A DNA stretch of 54,769 nt, taken from positions 1 to 54,769 of the forward strand of contig CAJXNY010000035.1 of the NCBI GenBank assembly GCA_913057435.1. Reading direction: 5' to 3'. The position numbers and the translations under genes were made by a program. Shown here in pieces: positions 1-8,977 of the stretch. This DNA comes from an uncultured Oceanospirillaceae bacterium. GTDB taxonomy: Bacteria > Pseudomonadota > Gammaproteobacteria > Pseudomonadales > Balneatricaceae. The stretch's first letter is position 1, and each line of letters begins with the position of its first letter. The notes under the pieces were generated by a model. It ran no database searches. It was given only the letters and a program-made list of their open reading frames with translations, and was not told where the DNA came from.

Positions 1-45
1 TTGCCAAGGTCGGGGTCGCGAGTTCGAATCTCGTTTTCCGCTCCA
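1..45 (+). tRNA. tRNA-Gly (anticodon GCC), 3' part only
   Basis: The window opens inside the anticodon loop, with GCC at 3-5 flanked by TT and AA. The T arm follows as a GCGAG stem, TTCGAAT loop and CTCGT stem. The 3' acceptor strand TTTCCGC, discriminator T and an encoded CCA end at 45. The sequence closely resembles the 3' half of E. coli glyV-type tRNA-Gly. The D arm and the 5' acceptor strand lie outside the window. A contig break inside a tRNA gene fits a repeated tRNA locus. Confidence 0.93.
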
Positions 46-72
46 ATCTTCTTCCGTGTGAAGAATAAAGAG

Positions 73-97
73 AACCAGCCAATGTGCTGGTTTTTTT
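73..97 (+). terminator. Rho-independent terminator after tRNA-Gly
   Basis: A perfect 7-bp stem (AACCAGC at 73-79, GCTGGTT at 86-92) closes a 6-nt loop and runs into seven T residues. It lies 28 nt after the tRNA and would end the tRNA transcript. Confidence 0.85.
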
Positions 98-149
98 GTG
101 TCCGCTTTTCAGGAATGGTGTTGCCAGACGTGCAGTCAGGCTGTGTGTC

Positions 150-1463
150 TTAGTTGGCAAAGTCTTTTTTAGCACCTGAGGCAGCAGCCGGTTTTTTAGC
201 CGGAGCCTTCTTTGGCGGTGCTTTGGGAGTCTGTGCCTGTCTTGATGCGACGGTGCGATTTCGGCCACCCTCTTTAGCAGCATACAGTGCTTCATCTGCT
301 GTTTTCATGACGTCCATCGGACCTTGATGGTGGTCAGTTTTTTCTGCCACGCCAATACTGATCTCTACGTGAACAATCTCGGTTTCAGGCTCGTTGTTAC
401 GATGTTCTTTCCCTTCTGTATTGTCATCCGGGCGGTTCTTATTGCGGATATGCATCTGATAATGTGCGATACGCTCGCGTACTTCTTCCAGATACATCAT
501 ACATTCCTGTTCGCTTTTCCCAGCAAATACAACGGTGAACTCTTCACCTCCGTAACGGAATGCTTTACCTCCACCAGACACTTTATTTATCTGGGCGGCT
601 ACCATTCGTAATACCTGGTCACCGATGTCATGGCCATAGGTATCGTTGAATTTCTTGAAGTGATCGACATCCATCATGGCGACAGAGTAGTGACGCCCCA
701 GAGTCGCGAATTTGGTCATTAATGCCCGGCGGGCGGGGATTTCCGTCAGTTCATCCAGGTAGGCCATATCATGCGAGGTCTGCATGACAGAAATGCAGAG
801 GGCAATCAGAGAAGCCGATACAAAGAGAGAGGAGACGAGCGGCTTATCAAACAATGCGAGCAGGAGGGCAGCGGAGAACAGTGAGCTCAGGATGGCAGCT
901 TCAGTGTAAGTTTTGCGAAACCACATAGCCAGCCCGGCAGGGATCAACGCCAGGCTCAAAATAATAGTGGCTGCCTGGCTGAGATAGAGGTCATGCCTGA
1001 GCATTTCCAGGGTGATCATCGGTAGATCGGCAAGCAAGTAGCCCAGACTGCGGTTTTCCCAGGAAATATAAAGCAGCAAATAGGTAATAACGACCCCTGC
1101 AATTCGGGATATGCCGTAGGGGGTAATGAGGCCACGCTCCTGATAAGCGGCAATCAGTCCGGTATGCAGGGGGAGTAGCAGTGATAGCAAACTGAACAGC
1201 ACGTAGGTGTGTGCCTCATCAAGCGAGGTTTGCAGGCCTGTCTGAATAAGAAAGTACGCACAGCAGAGATTGAGTGCCCCCAGAACAACCTGGCTACGGT
1301 TGAATCCATAACCGAGCAACGCTGCGACCAGTGTGAGCAGATAGGGGATCAGGGTAATGACCGTCTGGTATTCTGTTGTCAGGTTCCCGGCAATATTGAG
1401 CAGCAGTGCTGCACCGGCAAGTAATGAAAAGGACGGAATCAGTAGGAGTAGGCGAGCAGCCAA
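150..1463 (-). CDS. Membrane-bound GGDEF diguanylate cyclase
   Basis: Likely makes cyclic di-GMP from two GTP at the inner membrane. The first ~225 residues are strongly hydrophobic, with about eight membrane segments and no recognisable sensor family. A GGDEF domain follows from about residue 235 (DELTEIPARR), with GGEEF at 305-309, which normally marks an active cyclase. The RxxD product-inhibition site expected just before it is absent (SGGGK instead). The last ~25 residues are a Lys/Pro/Ala-rich tail. The only plausible start is TTG at 1463, because a stop lies four codons upstream; AGGG sits 7 nt before it. The gene is single and points toward the tRNA. The cyclase call is firm; the signal it senses is unknown. 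Confidence 0.88.
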   Translation of the reverse strand: MAARLLLLIPSFSLLAGAALLLNIAGNLTTEYQTVITLIPYLLTLVAALLGYGFNRSQVVLGALNLCCAYFLIQTGLQTSLDEAHTYVLFSLLSLLLPLHTGLIAAYQERGLITPYGISRIAGVVITYLLLYISWENRSLGYLLADLPMITLEMLRHDLYLSQAATIILSLALIPAGLAMWFRKTYTEAAILSSLFSAALLLALFDKPLVSSLFVSASLIALCISVMQTSHDMAYLDELTEIPARRALMTKFATLGRHYSVAMMDVDHFKKFNDTYGHDIGDQVLRMVAAQINKVSGGGKAFRYGGEEFTVVFAGKSEQECMMYLEEVRERIAHYQMHIRNKNRPDDNTEGKEHRNNEPETEIVHVEISIGVAEKTDHHQGPMDVMKTADEALYAAKEGGRNRTVASRQAQTPKAPPKKAPAKKPAAASGAKKDFAN

Positions 1464-1590
1464 GTGAATACCCTATAATATCAATGGCGATAATTCAGGG
1501 CTGCAACAATACCATAATGCTGCGAGAAGGTATTGATAGAACAACGCTTTTAGATAAATTAGCGCTATAGCAAGTGCGGTGGGGACTAAA

Positions 1591-1624
1591 CAGATGTATT
1601 ACGTAGACCCAGGTAATACACCTG
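1591..1624. terminator. 12-bp inverted repeat downstream of the DUF2892 gene
   Basis: Arms CAGATGTATTAC and GTAATACACCTG (one mismatch) surround a 10-nt spacer. Short T runs flank the hairpin on both strands, so it may terminate the leftward DUF2892 transcript. It could equally be a protein-binding palindrome, because the inner 8 bp (TGTATTAC/GTAATACA) are perfect. The rest of 1464-1666 shows nothing else I recognise. Confidence 0.4.
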
Positions 1625-1666
1625 TTTTAGTTAGAGTACGGAGCACCTTGGCTTTTGAATGAATCC

Positions 1667-2083
1667 TTAAGTGCTGGTTGACGGATTCTTAAATCCGAGC
1701 AGGCGAGCAAAGGTGAAGGCCAGGCACCAGCCGCTGAAAGCTGACTGTGCCAGGCTGGCGCCGATTATGGCCGTTGCAATCAGAATCTGCTGTGGCATTT
1801 CCAGTAATACAACGGATCCCACGGTGCCTAGAATAAGCAGTCCGGCAATAATATGTACACCCTGGTTCACGCTCATACCTTCTGTTGAACAAGGTTCTGG
1901 CTTCAGCCCAAACGTACTGAAAATACTCACAGCAGGGCACCAGCGGGTAAAGCCAGATTGCAGCAGATTAAGCCCCACAAAACCTGTCAGATAGTACCAG
2001 TACGGTGTAATGGAGTAGCCTAGCCACAGGCTGATTAGAATGACACTACCTGCCATCAGGCGAAGTGCAGCATTGATAGTCAT
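1667..2083 (-). CDS. Membrane protein with two DUF2892 (YgaP-like) repeats
   Basis: This 138-residue membrane protein contains two copies of the DUF2892 pattern. Residues ~2-62 and ~70-132 each have two hydrophobic helices and end in a similar block (QSGFTRWCP and QSAFSGWCL) followed by a short phenylalanine/leucine-rich stretch. Single DUF2892 domains occur alone or fused to rhodanese, as in E. coli YgaP, which is linked to sulfur transfer. Here there is no rhodanese. One cysteine is retained at the same place in each repeat. The gene stands alone, divergent from the Usp gene. Duplication within one protein is visible; function is not known. Confidence 0.75.
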   Translation of the reverse strand: MTINAALRLMAGSVILISLWLGYSITPYWYYLTGFVGLNLLQSGFTRWCPAVSIFSTFGLKPEPCSTEGMSVNQGVHIIAGLLILGTVGSVVLLEMPQQILIATAIIGASLAQSAFSGWCLAFTFARLLGFKNPSTST

Positions 2084-2304
2084 AAATAGAAGTCTCTGTA
2101 TAGCAGCAGAAAACGCCAGTATATTTTACTTGCCTAATATTTAATATAGAGAGTTTGTGCCACGCCAAAGTTTGTGCTGCTGGCCTGTAATCCCTCAATG
2201 GTTAATAAATATGGTTGATACGCTAACCTTTACGCTATCTTGCAAGGGGGAGTCGGGACTGCTATTCCTGACACTGGACTCACAGCATCAATCTGGAGTA
2301 AAGG

Positions 2305-3201
2305 ATGTTCAAAAGAATACTGGTACATCTGACACCGCACTCGGACAAAGCCTGGCTGGTCTCACGGCTGGCACCGCTGGCTGCCTTACTTGGCGCCCAC
2401 GTCGAGTTATTTACCTGTGGCTATAACCGCTCACTCAAACAGAACCATATGTTTGATAAGGAAGGCGAGCTACATGCTGAGCATAGTTATATCAAACAGT
2501 GCGAAAACCGACTGGAGAAGCTGACCCCACCGTTAGCAATGATGGGCGTTGAAGTCGGGGTTGATGCGTGCTGGGACAACCGTACTGTGGACGGTATTTT
2601 GCAGAAAGCTGAGCGCTATGATGCCGACCTTATTATTGTTGAGTTGAAAGAGCACAGTCTGCTGGAGCGGGTTTTTGGTGAGATGGAGGCTGACCTGGCA
2701 CGTCGTAGTCCTCGCCCTGTGTTGATGATGCGTGAGCGAGAATGGGCTGAGCTGCCGCTGATTGCTGCTGGGGTTGATCCGTTCCACGAAGACAACCAGA
2801 CTCACCCATTGGACCAGCAAGTGTTGAAGTCGCTGGCTGAGGTAGCGGATTCACTTAACGGCACACCTCGGGTATTACACAGTATTCATACGTTGCCCCA
2901 TGCTGCTATTTTTGATGAGCATGTCGTGACGGACTATAACGCGCTGAAAGAACACGTCAGTGAAGAGCATCATGCAGTGGTGGATGATCTGGTTAAGCAG
3001 AGCCCGCTTGTCGATGAGACGCCTATTCATTACCTCAGTGGTGAAGCGCATGTCATGTTGCCGCGCTATGCCCAGGAGAGCCAGCTGGACCTGCTGATAC
3101 TGGGTTTTGCCGAACACAGTCGGCTGGACCGATTATTGAGTAATGATATGGTTGCCCGGATAATGGATGACATGCCCTGTGACCTGCTAGTGGTCAAGTG
3201 A
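2305..3201 (+). CDS. Tandem-domain universal stress protein (UspE-like)
   Basis: A 298-residue cytoplasmic protein of two Usp domains (~1-145 and ~150-298), the layout of E. coli UspE. The N-terminus FKRILVHLTP is a typical first Usp strand, and the protein ends in DLLVVK, the usual last strand. The ATP-binding signature GxxG-x9-G(S/T) is not present in either half (GFAEHSRLDR near the end), so it probably belongs to the group that does not bind ATP. GGAGTAAAGG precedes the ATG. Its neighbours are DNA-repair and redox genes, which fits a general stress role, but there is no direct evidence for a partner. The 221-nt gap upstream, shared with the divergent DUF2892 gene, shows no clear promoter. 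Confidence 0.85.
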   Translation: MFKRILVHLTPHSDKAWLVSRLAPLAALLGAHVELFTCGYNRSLKQNHMFDKEGELHAEHSYIKQCENRLEKLTPPLAMMGVEVGVDACWDNRTVDGILQKAERYDADLIIVELKEHSLLERVFGEMEADLARRSPRPVLMMREREWAELPLIAAGVDPFHEDNQTHPLDQQVLKSLAEVADSLNGTPRVLHSIHTLPHAAIFDEHVVTDYNALKEHVSEEHHAVVDDLVKQSPLVDETPIHYLSGEAHVMLPRYAQESQLDLLILGFAEHSRLDRLLSNDMVARIMDDMPCDLLVVK

Positions 3202-3240
3202 GTGGGGCGCGCTGTTGAGACGACAGCGCGCCGGTATTGA

Positions 3241-4056
3241 TCAGAGCGTGAATTCGGCAAAAATAGGGGCGTGATCTGAAGGCTTATCCATTGCCCTGAT
3301 CTCGTAATCTACGCCCGCGTTGGTGCATTTTTCCATCAATACATCGGTGGCAAGAATGGCATCGATTCGCAGGCCGCGTTTGGGTTCTCTGTCAAAGGCG
3401 CGTGAGCGGTAGTCAAACCAGCTGAAAGTGTCGCTGTTATCCGGGTGCAGAGTACGGAAGCTGTCTTTTAACCCCCAGCTCAGTAGCCTGGCCAGCCATT
3501 CGCGCTCGACCGGCTGGAAGCTCGATTTACCATCGCGCAGCCAGCGTTTGCGGTTGGGCTCGCCAATACCGATATCGCAATCCTGGGGTGAAATATTCAG
3601 ATCGCCCATCACCACCAGCTGCGCACTGGCATCGCACTGTTGTTCCAGGTGGGCTTGTAGATCAGCATAAAATTTTCGTTTGGCCGGGAATTTGGTTTCA
3701 TGGGCGATGTTTTCCCCCTGGGGGAAATAGCCATTGATAACCGTAACGATAGAGCCATCGCTGGCTTCGTAGTCGCCGATAATCATCCGGCGCTGGGCAT
3801 CGTCTTCATCACTGATAAAGCCTTTTTGCAGTTTAACCGGCGGCTTCTTCGAAATCAGGCAGACCCCGTAGTGGCCCTTCTGGCCGTGGTATTCCACGTG
3901 GTAGCCCATCGCCTCAACATCGGCCAATGGGAACTGCTCATCTACCACCTTGGTTTCCTGCAGGCCGATGACATCTGGCTGGTACTTGTCGATGACCGCA
4001 GCCAGCTGGTGCAGGCGTGAGCGCAGACCGTTCACATTGAAGCAGACCAGTTTCAT
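3241..4056 (-). CDS. xthA: Exodeoxyribonuclease III
   Basis: DNA repair enzyme with AP endonuclease and 3'-5' exonuclease activities. The 271-residue product follows E. coli ExoIII almost throughout (268 residues). It has FNVNGLR at the N-terminus, LQETK with the metal-binding Glu at ~34-38, YHGQKGHYG, INGYFPQGE, GDLNISPQD with the Asp/Asn pair, TFSWFDYRS and the C-terminal PSDHAPI carrying the catalytic His. It is convergent with the Usp gene (39 nt apart) and divergent from gor (193 nt between starts). A GGAG lies 10 nt before the ATG. Nothing looks unusual. Confidence 0.97.
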   Translation of the reverse strand: MKLVCFNVNGLRSRLHQLAAVIDKYQPDVIGLQETKVVDEQFPLADVEAMGYHVEYHGQKGHYGVCLISKKPPVKLQKGFISDEDDAQRRMIIGDYEASDGSIVTVINGYFPQGENIAHETKFPAKRKFYADLQAHLEQQCDASAQLVVMGDLNISPQDCDIGIGEPNRKRWLRDGKSSFQPVEREWLARLLSWGLKDSFRTLHPDNSDTFSWFDYRSRAFDREPKRGLRIDAILATDVLMEKCTNAGVDYEIRAMDKPSDHAPIFAEFTL

Positions 4057-4249
4057 AGGGGAGGCTCTCCACAGAAAAACGCCAGTGTATCATTGGTTTA
4101 TCGTTCGATGTATTGGCTGTGTCTATCAATAAAGTTAATGAACTCTATTGGCTAAATGGTGTCACAGCGCGTACCTTTAGCCTCTATATCGGGCCTGCCG
4201 GCCAAGCCGCAGTACCCGCAAATTATTCAGGGATTCTCAGGAGTGAAAC

Positions 4250-5605
4250 GTGTCAGAATTTGACTTTGACCTGTTTGTAATCGGTGCCGGTTCCGGCGGC
4301 GTGCGTGCCAGCCGTATGGCGGCGGCGATGGGGGTACGTGTTGCGGTAGCAGAAGATCGTTACCTGGGCGGTACCTGCGTAAACGTGGGCTGTGTGCCGA
4401 AAAAACTGTTTGTCTACGCCTCACACTATGCTGAAAGCTTTGCTGAAGCGCAGGGGTTTGGCCTGACCAGCGGTGATATCAGCTTTGACTGGCCGACCTT
4501 GCGCGATAACAAAACCCGCGAAATTGAACGCCTGAACGGTATCTACAACAACATGCTGGTCAACTCGGGCTGCACACTGATTGATGGTCGTGCCACCCTG
4601 GTAGATGCGCACACCGTTGCGGTAGGTGATACCACGTATACTGCTGAGCGTATTCTGGTGGCGGTTGGTGGCTGGCCTAACATTCCGCAGTTCCCCGGCA
4701 ATGAGCATGTCATTAGCTCCAATGAAGTGTTCTTCCTGGAAGAATTTCCCAAGCGGGCGCTGGTTGTCGGTGGTGGTTACATCGCGGTTGAGTTTGCAGG
4801 CATCTTTGCCGGGCTGGGCGCACAGACCAGTCTGATCTACCGTGGCGATATGTTCCTGCGTGGCTTCGATAATGAAGTGCGTGAGTTTACCGCCCAGGAA
4901 GTGGCCAAAAAACACGTTGATCTGCGTTTTAATACCAATATTGAGAAAATTGAAAAAGCAGCTGATGGCACGCTGACGGCTCACCTGACGGACGGCAGCA
5001 CCGTTGAAGCTGACTGCATTATGTATGCGACTGGCCGGGTGCCCAATGTGGCTAATCTGGGGCTGGAGGCACTGGGCATCGAACAGGGTAAAAACGGTGC
5101 GATTGTCGTGAATGATCAGTTCCAGACCAATGTCCCGTCGGTTTATGCCATTGGTGATGTTATTGACCGTGTGCAGCTGACGCCGGTCGCGCTGGCCGAA
5201 GGGATGGTGCTGGTACGCAATCTGTATGGTAACCAGAACCAGCAGGTTGATTATGATCTGATTCCGACAGCGGTGTTCTGTCAGCCAAACATTGGTACGG
5301 TCGGCCTGACCGAAGAGCAGGCACGTGAACAGTACAGCAATATTGATATCTACAAATCAGATTTCCGGGCGATGAAACACACCCTCAGTGGCAGTGATGA
5401 GCGTACCTTGATGAAGATGATTGTTGATCGTGATACCGATAAAGTACTCGGTGTACATATGGTCGGGCCTGAGGCCGGGGAGATTATTCAGGGGATTGGC
5501 ATTGCTCTGAAGGCTGGTGCCACCAAAGCGGTGTTTGATTCCACTATCGGTATTCATCCGACGGCAGCGGAAGAGTTTGTGACGATGCGTGAGCCTGCGC
5601 GTTAA
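4250..5605 (+). CDS. gor: Glutathione-disulfide reductase
   Basis: NADPH-dependent flavoenzyme that reduces oxidised glutathione. It has 451 residues, the normal length. The FAD-binding GAGSGG lies at ~12-17. The redox pair C43/C48 is in [13 protein letters not shown]. The NADPH domain has [11 protein letters not shown] followed by [11 protein letters not shown], whose arginines are typical of NADPH rather than NADH use. The second FAD motif is YAIGDV, and the C-terminal GIHPTAAEE carries the catalytic His/Glu. The start is GTG at 4250, set by AGGAG 6 nt upstream. A terminator follows. It faces the ArsR-type regulator next door, which is notable because that regulator family senses thiol-linked sulfur species. 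Confidence 0.97.
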   Translation: MSEFDFDLFVIGAGSGGVRASRMAAAMGVRVAVAEDRYLGGTCVNVGCVPKKLFVYASHYAESFAEAQGFGLTSGDISFDWPTLRDNKTREIERLNGIYNNMLVNSGCTLIDGRATLVDAHTVAVGDTTYTAERILVAVGGWPNIPQFPGNEHVISSNEVFFLEEFPKRALVVGGGYIAVEFAGIFAGLGAQTSLIYRGDMFLRGFDNEVREFTAQEVAKKHVDLRFNTNIEKIEKAADGTLTAHLTDGSTVEADCIMYATGRVPNVANLGLEALGIEQGKNGAIVVNDQFQTNVPSVYAIGDVIDRVQLTPVALAEGMVLVRNLYGNQNQQVDYDLIPTAVFCQPNIGTVGLTEEQAREQYSNIDIYKSDFRAMKHTLSGSDERTLMKMIVDRDTDKVLGVHMVGPEAGEIIQGIGIALKAGATKAVFDSTIGIHPTAAEEFVTMREPAR

Positions 5606-5636
5606 CGTACAGCGCTGCGGCTGTCAGGCGTAAGAT

Positions 5637-5665
5637 AAAACCAGTGACTTTGTCACTGGTTTTTT
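5637..5665. terminator. Bidirectional terminator between gor and the arsR-type gene
   Basis: A perfect 12-bp stem (AAAACCAGTGAC / GTCACTGGTTTT) with a 3-nt loop runs into T residues on the plus strand and is A-rich on the other side. It can therefore serve both converging genes. Confidence 0.92.
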
Positions 5666-5681
5666 GCTATCTGGCCAGCGC

Positions 5682-5990
5682 TTATAGCGCTGGGCAGAAC
5701 ATATCATGCAGAGTGTGGATGATCCGTTTCGCTGTATCACCCTCCAGTGAGTAGAAAATCGTCTGTGACTCACGGCGAGTCTTCACCAGACCATCTTTGC
5801 GCAGTACTGCCAGATGTTGAGACAGGGCTGACTGGCTCAGATCCAGGCAGCGGTTCAGTTCGGAGACTGATAATTCACCGCTATCCAGATGGCACAGAAT
5901 TAACAGCCGGCTTTCATTACCAAGCGCTTTCATCAGCTTGGCCGCGCGGCCAGCGTTCTCGCGCATCATCTCCAGCGTTTGCGGGTCCAT
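5682..5990 (-). CDS. ArsR-family regulator, BigR/SqrR/YgaV type
   Basis: A 102-residue winged-helix dimeric repressor. MKALGNESRLLIL and LSQSALSQHLAVLRKDGLV give the recognition helix, and RRESQTIFY the wing. Cys33 (in ILCHL) and Cys99 (in DMFCP) are 66 residues apart, the same separation as C41/C107 in SqrR and C42/C108 in BigR, which form a tetrasulfide on reaction with persulfides. A third cysteine (C48) is present. Classic As(III) or metal sites are not visible. I start at the ATG at 5990, which matches family length; a longer TTG reading from 6053 is possible. It is divergent from the RND operon across 422 nt containing ATTAG/CTAAT repeats. Persulfide sensing is inferred from the cysteine spacing. 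Confidence 0.85.
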   Translation of the reverse strand: MDPQTLEMMRENAGRAAKLMKALGNESRLLILCHLDSGELSVSELNRCLDLSQSALSQHLAVLRKDGLVKTRRESQTIFYSLEGDTAKRIIHTLHDMFCPAL

Positions 5991-6256
5991 ATCGTTTGTC
6001 TCGGTCGCTTGCACGTCGTTCAATTGAGCACTCCATGAGTGTGGGTGTATCAATCACAGGGTTGGTTCAGGACTGTGTTACCCGTGCTGCCAGCAGCCTC
6101 TGTGGGCCGTTCAGCCAGCAAGTCCTTCATTTTCAGGCCGTACACCGGCGGCCTGAAAGCCATCCTGATAAACGAAAGATCACCGGTTATCGTTATATTT
6201 GAAATTTCCTCTTACTGATCAGCAGTTTAAAGCATCACTTTTTCAATCTCAATTTA

Positions 6257-6302
6257 CTAATATATCCTGTTGTAATATTAGTCAAATCTAATTTACTATT
6301 AG
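6257..6302. promoter_or_regulatory. Putative promoter with phased ATTAG/CTAAT operator repeats
   Basis: Four ATTAG/CTAAT half-sites lie at 6257, 6277, 6288 and 6298. They form perfect inverted repeats (CTAATAT-11-ATATTAG and ATTAG-6-CTAAT) with half-site spacings of 20, 11 and 10 nt, close to whole helical turns. A candidate promoter TTGTAA (6270) - 18 nt - TACTAT (6294) overlaps them and points toward the RND operon. This is what a repressor site would look like. The ArsR-type protein next door is the obvious candidate. The rest of the 422-nt gap shows nothing recognisable. Confidence 0.5.
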
Positions 6303-6412
6303 CTTATTAATGACCTGTCCATTCGAGGATAGCAGGCTTGTACGCGGTGGTGTTGATCTGAACCGGTTCCTGCATAGGTTATCTCTCCAATCTGGCTGAA
6401 AGGAGTCACTTG

Positions 6413-8977
6413 ATGTTGTTGCAAGATCGCTTGATCGCGTTTTCCATTGATCGACCCAGGTGGGTGTTTTATTTGCTGCTGGCTTTATGTGTGCTGGCGG
6501 CGGTGCAAATTCCATCAATCAAGGTCGATACCGACCCCGAAAATATGCTTCCCCACGATCAGGCGGATCGTGTTTACCATGACCAGGTGAAGGAGCGATT
6601 CTCGCTATACGACATGATTGTCGTCGGGCTGGTGGATGAAGCCGGGGTATATACACCGGATACACTGACCGACCTGCATACCCTGTCTCAGGCCATTGGC
6701 CAGATGGACGGTGTGGTGCAGCAGGATCTGATGGCGCTGGATCGGGTGGATAACATCAGCCAGCAGGGGCCTGGTACTATTCGCTTTGAGTGGATGATGA
6801 AAACCGCACCGCAGACTCAGCAGCAGGCGGATGCAATCCAGGCAGCGGTTGAGCGCTTGCCACTGCTGAATAACACCCTGGTGTCGGCAGATGGTAAAGC
6901 GACGGCGGTGTATGTGCCGATTATCAGTAAATCAGAGAGCTATCGGCTGTCGCAGGAAATTCAGGCGGTTGTCGATACCCTGAAAAAACCGGACCAGTTC
7001 TACATGGCAGGCCTGCCGGTCGCGGAAGATACCTTCGGCGTGGAGATGTTTCTGCAGATGGCGGTGTCCGCACCGCTGGCTGGATTGATGATTTTTATCC
7101 TGATGTGGGTGTTCTTCCGTTCAATGCTGCTGATCAGTGCAGCAATGATCGTGGCGATGGCGTCGGTGATTGTCACCATGGGGCTGCTGATTGGTCAGGG
7201 CTATACCGTCCATATCATGAGCTCGATGATCCCGATCTTCCTGATGCCCATTGCGGTGGTGGATTCGGTGCATATTCTGTCGGAATTTGCTGACCGTTAT
7301 AAGCCAGGGGAAGACCCGCGAGCGGCGCTGAAAGAGGTGGTCGGCCATCTGTTTACGCCGATGCTGTTTACCTCGATTACCTCAGCGGTAGGCTTTGCTT
7401 CCCTGGCATTTACTCCAATCCCACCGGTGCAGATTTTTGGTCTGCATGTGGCATTCGGCATCCTGTTTGCGTTCATTGTAACCGTGGTGCTGGTGCCTGC
7501 GTATATCGTCAGTCTGGCCCCGGCCCGTCTGGCGGCGCTGAAGGACCATAGCCTGGAGGCTGCGGATAATGACAGCCTGCTGGGCCGTCTGCTCTCGACA
7601 ACCGGTCGTTTTTCACTGGCGCGCTCCAAGGGACTGATGCTGTTTTTCGGTGCGCTGGTGATGGTGTCGGTGTATGGCGTCAGCCAGATTCAGATTAATG
7701 ACAACCCGGTACGCTGGTTTAAAGAAGACCACAAACTGCGGGTCGCAGATCGGGTGTTAAACAGTCACTTCCCGGGTACTTACGATGCTTTCCTCGTGCT
7801 GGAAAAGCCGGCGTCTGTAGCAGAGCAACAGCAGCTGGCCAGCCAGCTGGATACGCTAGCGAAGCAGGCTGCTGTGACTGAGCAACTGACAGCCATGCGT
7901 AAAGTTGCGGCTGATCCACTGTATGTCAATTACCTTAATAACCTGGTGGACGCCTTTGACGAAGCCAGCTTCAGCGCTGAACCGGCGCAGGAAAAAGCCT
8001 GGCTGGCGATGCTGGCTGCCGTTGAAACAGCCCAGAGTGAAGCGAAATATTTTCTCACGCCTGAAGCGCTGAACTACATGGAGAAGCTGCAGGCACACCT
8101 GAATGGCTCTGATTATGTCGGTAAATCAAATGGCCTGCCGACGTTGCTCAAAACCGTTTACCGCGAACTCAATGGCGGCGGCGATGATCAGTACCGCTTA
8201 CCACCCAATGCCACGGCAGCAGCGCAGACCATACTCAGTTTCCAGGGTTCTCATCGTCCCGATGACCTCTGGCATATGGTGACTCAGGACTATCGGGCGA
8301 CCACCCTGTGGATTCAGCTGCGCAGTGGGGACAACCAGGACATGAGCAAAGTGATCGCGCTGGTTGATCAGTACATTGCCGAGAATCCTTTGCCTGAAGC
8401 GGTACAGGCGAACTGGGCAGGACTGACGTACATCAATGTGGTCTGGCAGGACCAAATGGTTAACGGCATGCTGAGCAGCCTGACCAGTGCTTTCTTCACT
8501 GTTCTGATCATGATGATTCTGCTGTTCCGTTCGGTGAAAATCGGCTTGCTGTCCATGTTACCGCTGACTGTTACCATCCTGTTCATTTACGGTGTGATTG
8601 GCATGGTAGGTAAGGATTACGATATGCCGATCGCTGTACTGTCAGCGCTGACATTAGGCCTGTCGGTGGACTTTTCCATTCACTTCCTTGAGCGTACCCG
8701 CGCCATCTTTCGTGAAACAGGTAACTGGTCTGCCACCATTGAAGAAGTGTACCAGGGGCCATCACGGGCGATCAGCCGTAATGCCGTTGTGGTTGCAGTG
8801 GGCTTTACCCCGCTGCTGGTTGCGCCTCTGGTGCCGTATATCACCGTCGGCTTTTTCCTTGCCGCAATTATGGCGGTGTCTGCAGTGGTGACGGTGGTGT
8901 TACTGCCTGCCGTGATGGACCGGATCAAAAACAAGAATGCCCTGTTCGGGGTAACACAGGAGACGCACAATGTTTAA
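6413..8977 (+). CDS. RND/MMPL-family inner-membrane transporter
   Basis: An 854-residue permease with two repeats of the RND/MMPL fold. Each has one membrane helix (about residues 17-37 and 400-420), a large periplasmic domain, then five or six helices. The second helix bundle contains GLSVDFSIHF, matching the conserved acidic proton-relay helix of the family. It is shorter than tripartite HAE1 pumps (~1030 residues) and resembles the Patched/HpnN/MMPL group that moves lipids or other hydrophobic molecules. ATG at 6413 has AGGAG 7 nt upstream, better than TTG at 6410. The stop overlaps the next start by 8 nt. With a LolA-like protein and an outer-membrane barrel in the same operon, it probably moves a hydrophobic cargo across the envelope; the cargo is unknown. 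Confidence 0.85.
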   Translation: MLLQDRLIAFSIDRPRWVFYLLLALCVLAAVQIPSIKVDTDPENMLPHDQADRVYHDQVKERFSLYDMIVVGLVDEAGVYTPDTLTDLHTLSQAIGQMDGVVQQDLMALDRVDNISQQGPGTIRFEWMMKTAPQTQQQADAIQAAVERLPLLNNTLVSADGKATAVYVPIISKSESYRLSQEIQAVVDTLKKPDQFYMAGLPVAEDTFGVEMFLQMAVSAPLAGLMIFILMWVFFRSMLLISAAMIVAMASVIVTMGLLIGQGYTVHIMSSMIPIFLMPIAVVDSVHILSEFADRYKPGEDPRAALKEVVGHLFTPMLFTSITSAVGFASLAFTPIPPVQIFGLHVAFGILFAFIVTVVLVPAYIVSLAPARLAALKDHSLEAADNDSLLGRLLSTTGRFSLARSKGLMLFFGALVMVSVYGVSQIQINDNPVRWFKEDHKLRVADRVLNSHFPGTYDAFLVLEKPASVAEQQQLASQLDTLAKQAAVTEQLTAMRKVAADPLYVNYLNNLVDAFDEASFSAEPAQEKAWLAMLAAVETAQSEAKYFLTPEALNYMEKLQAHLNGSDYVGKSNGLPTLLKTVYRELNGGGDDQYRLPPNATAAAQTILSFQGSHRPDDLWHMVTQDYRATTLWIQLRSGDNQDMSKVIALVDQYIAENPLPEAVQANWAGLTYINVVWQDQMVNGMLSSLTSAFFTVLIMMILLFRSVKIGLLSMLPLTVTILFIYGVIGMVGKDYDMPIAVLSALTLGLSVDFSIHFLERTRAIFRETGNWSATIEEVYQGPSRAISRNAVVVAVGFTPLLVAPLVPYITVGFFLAAIMAVSAVVTVVLLPAVMDRIKNKNALFGVTQETHNV

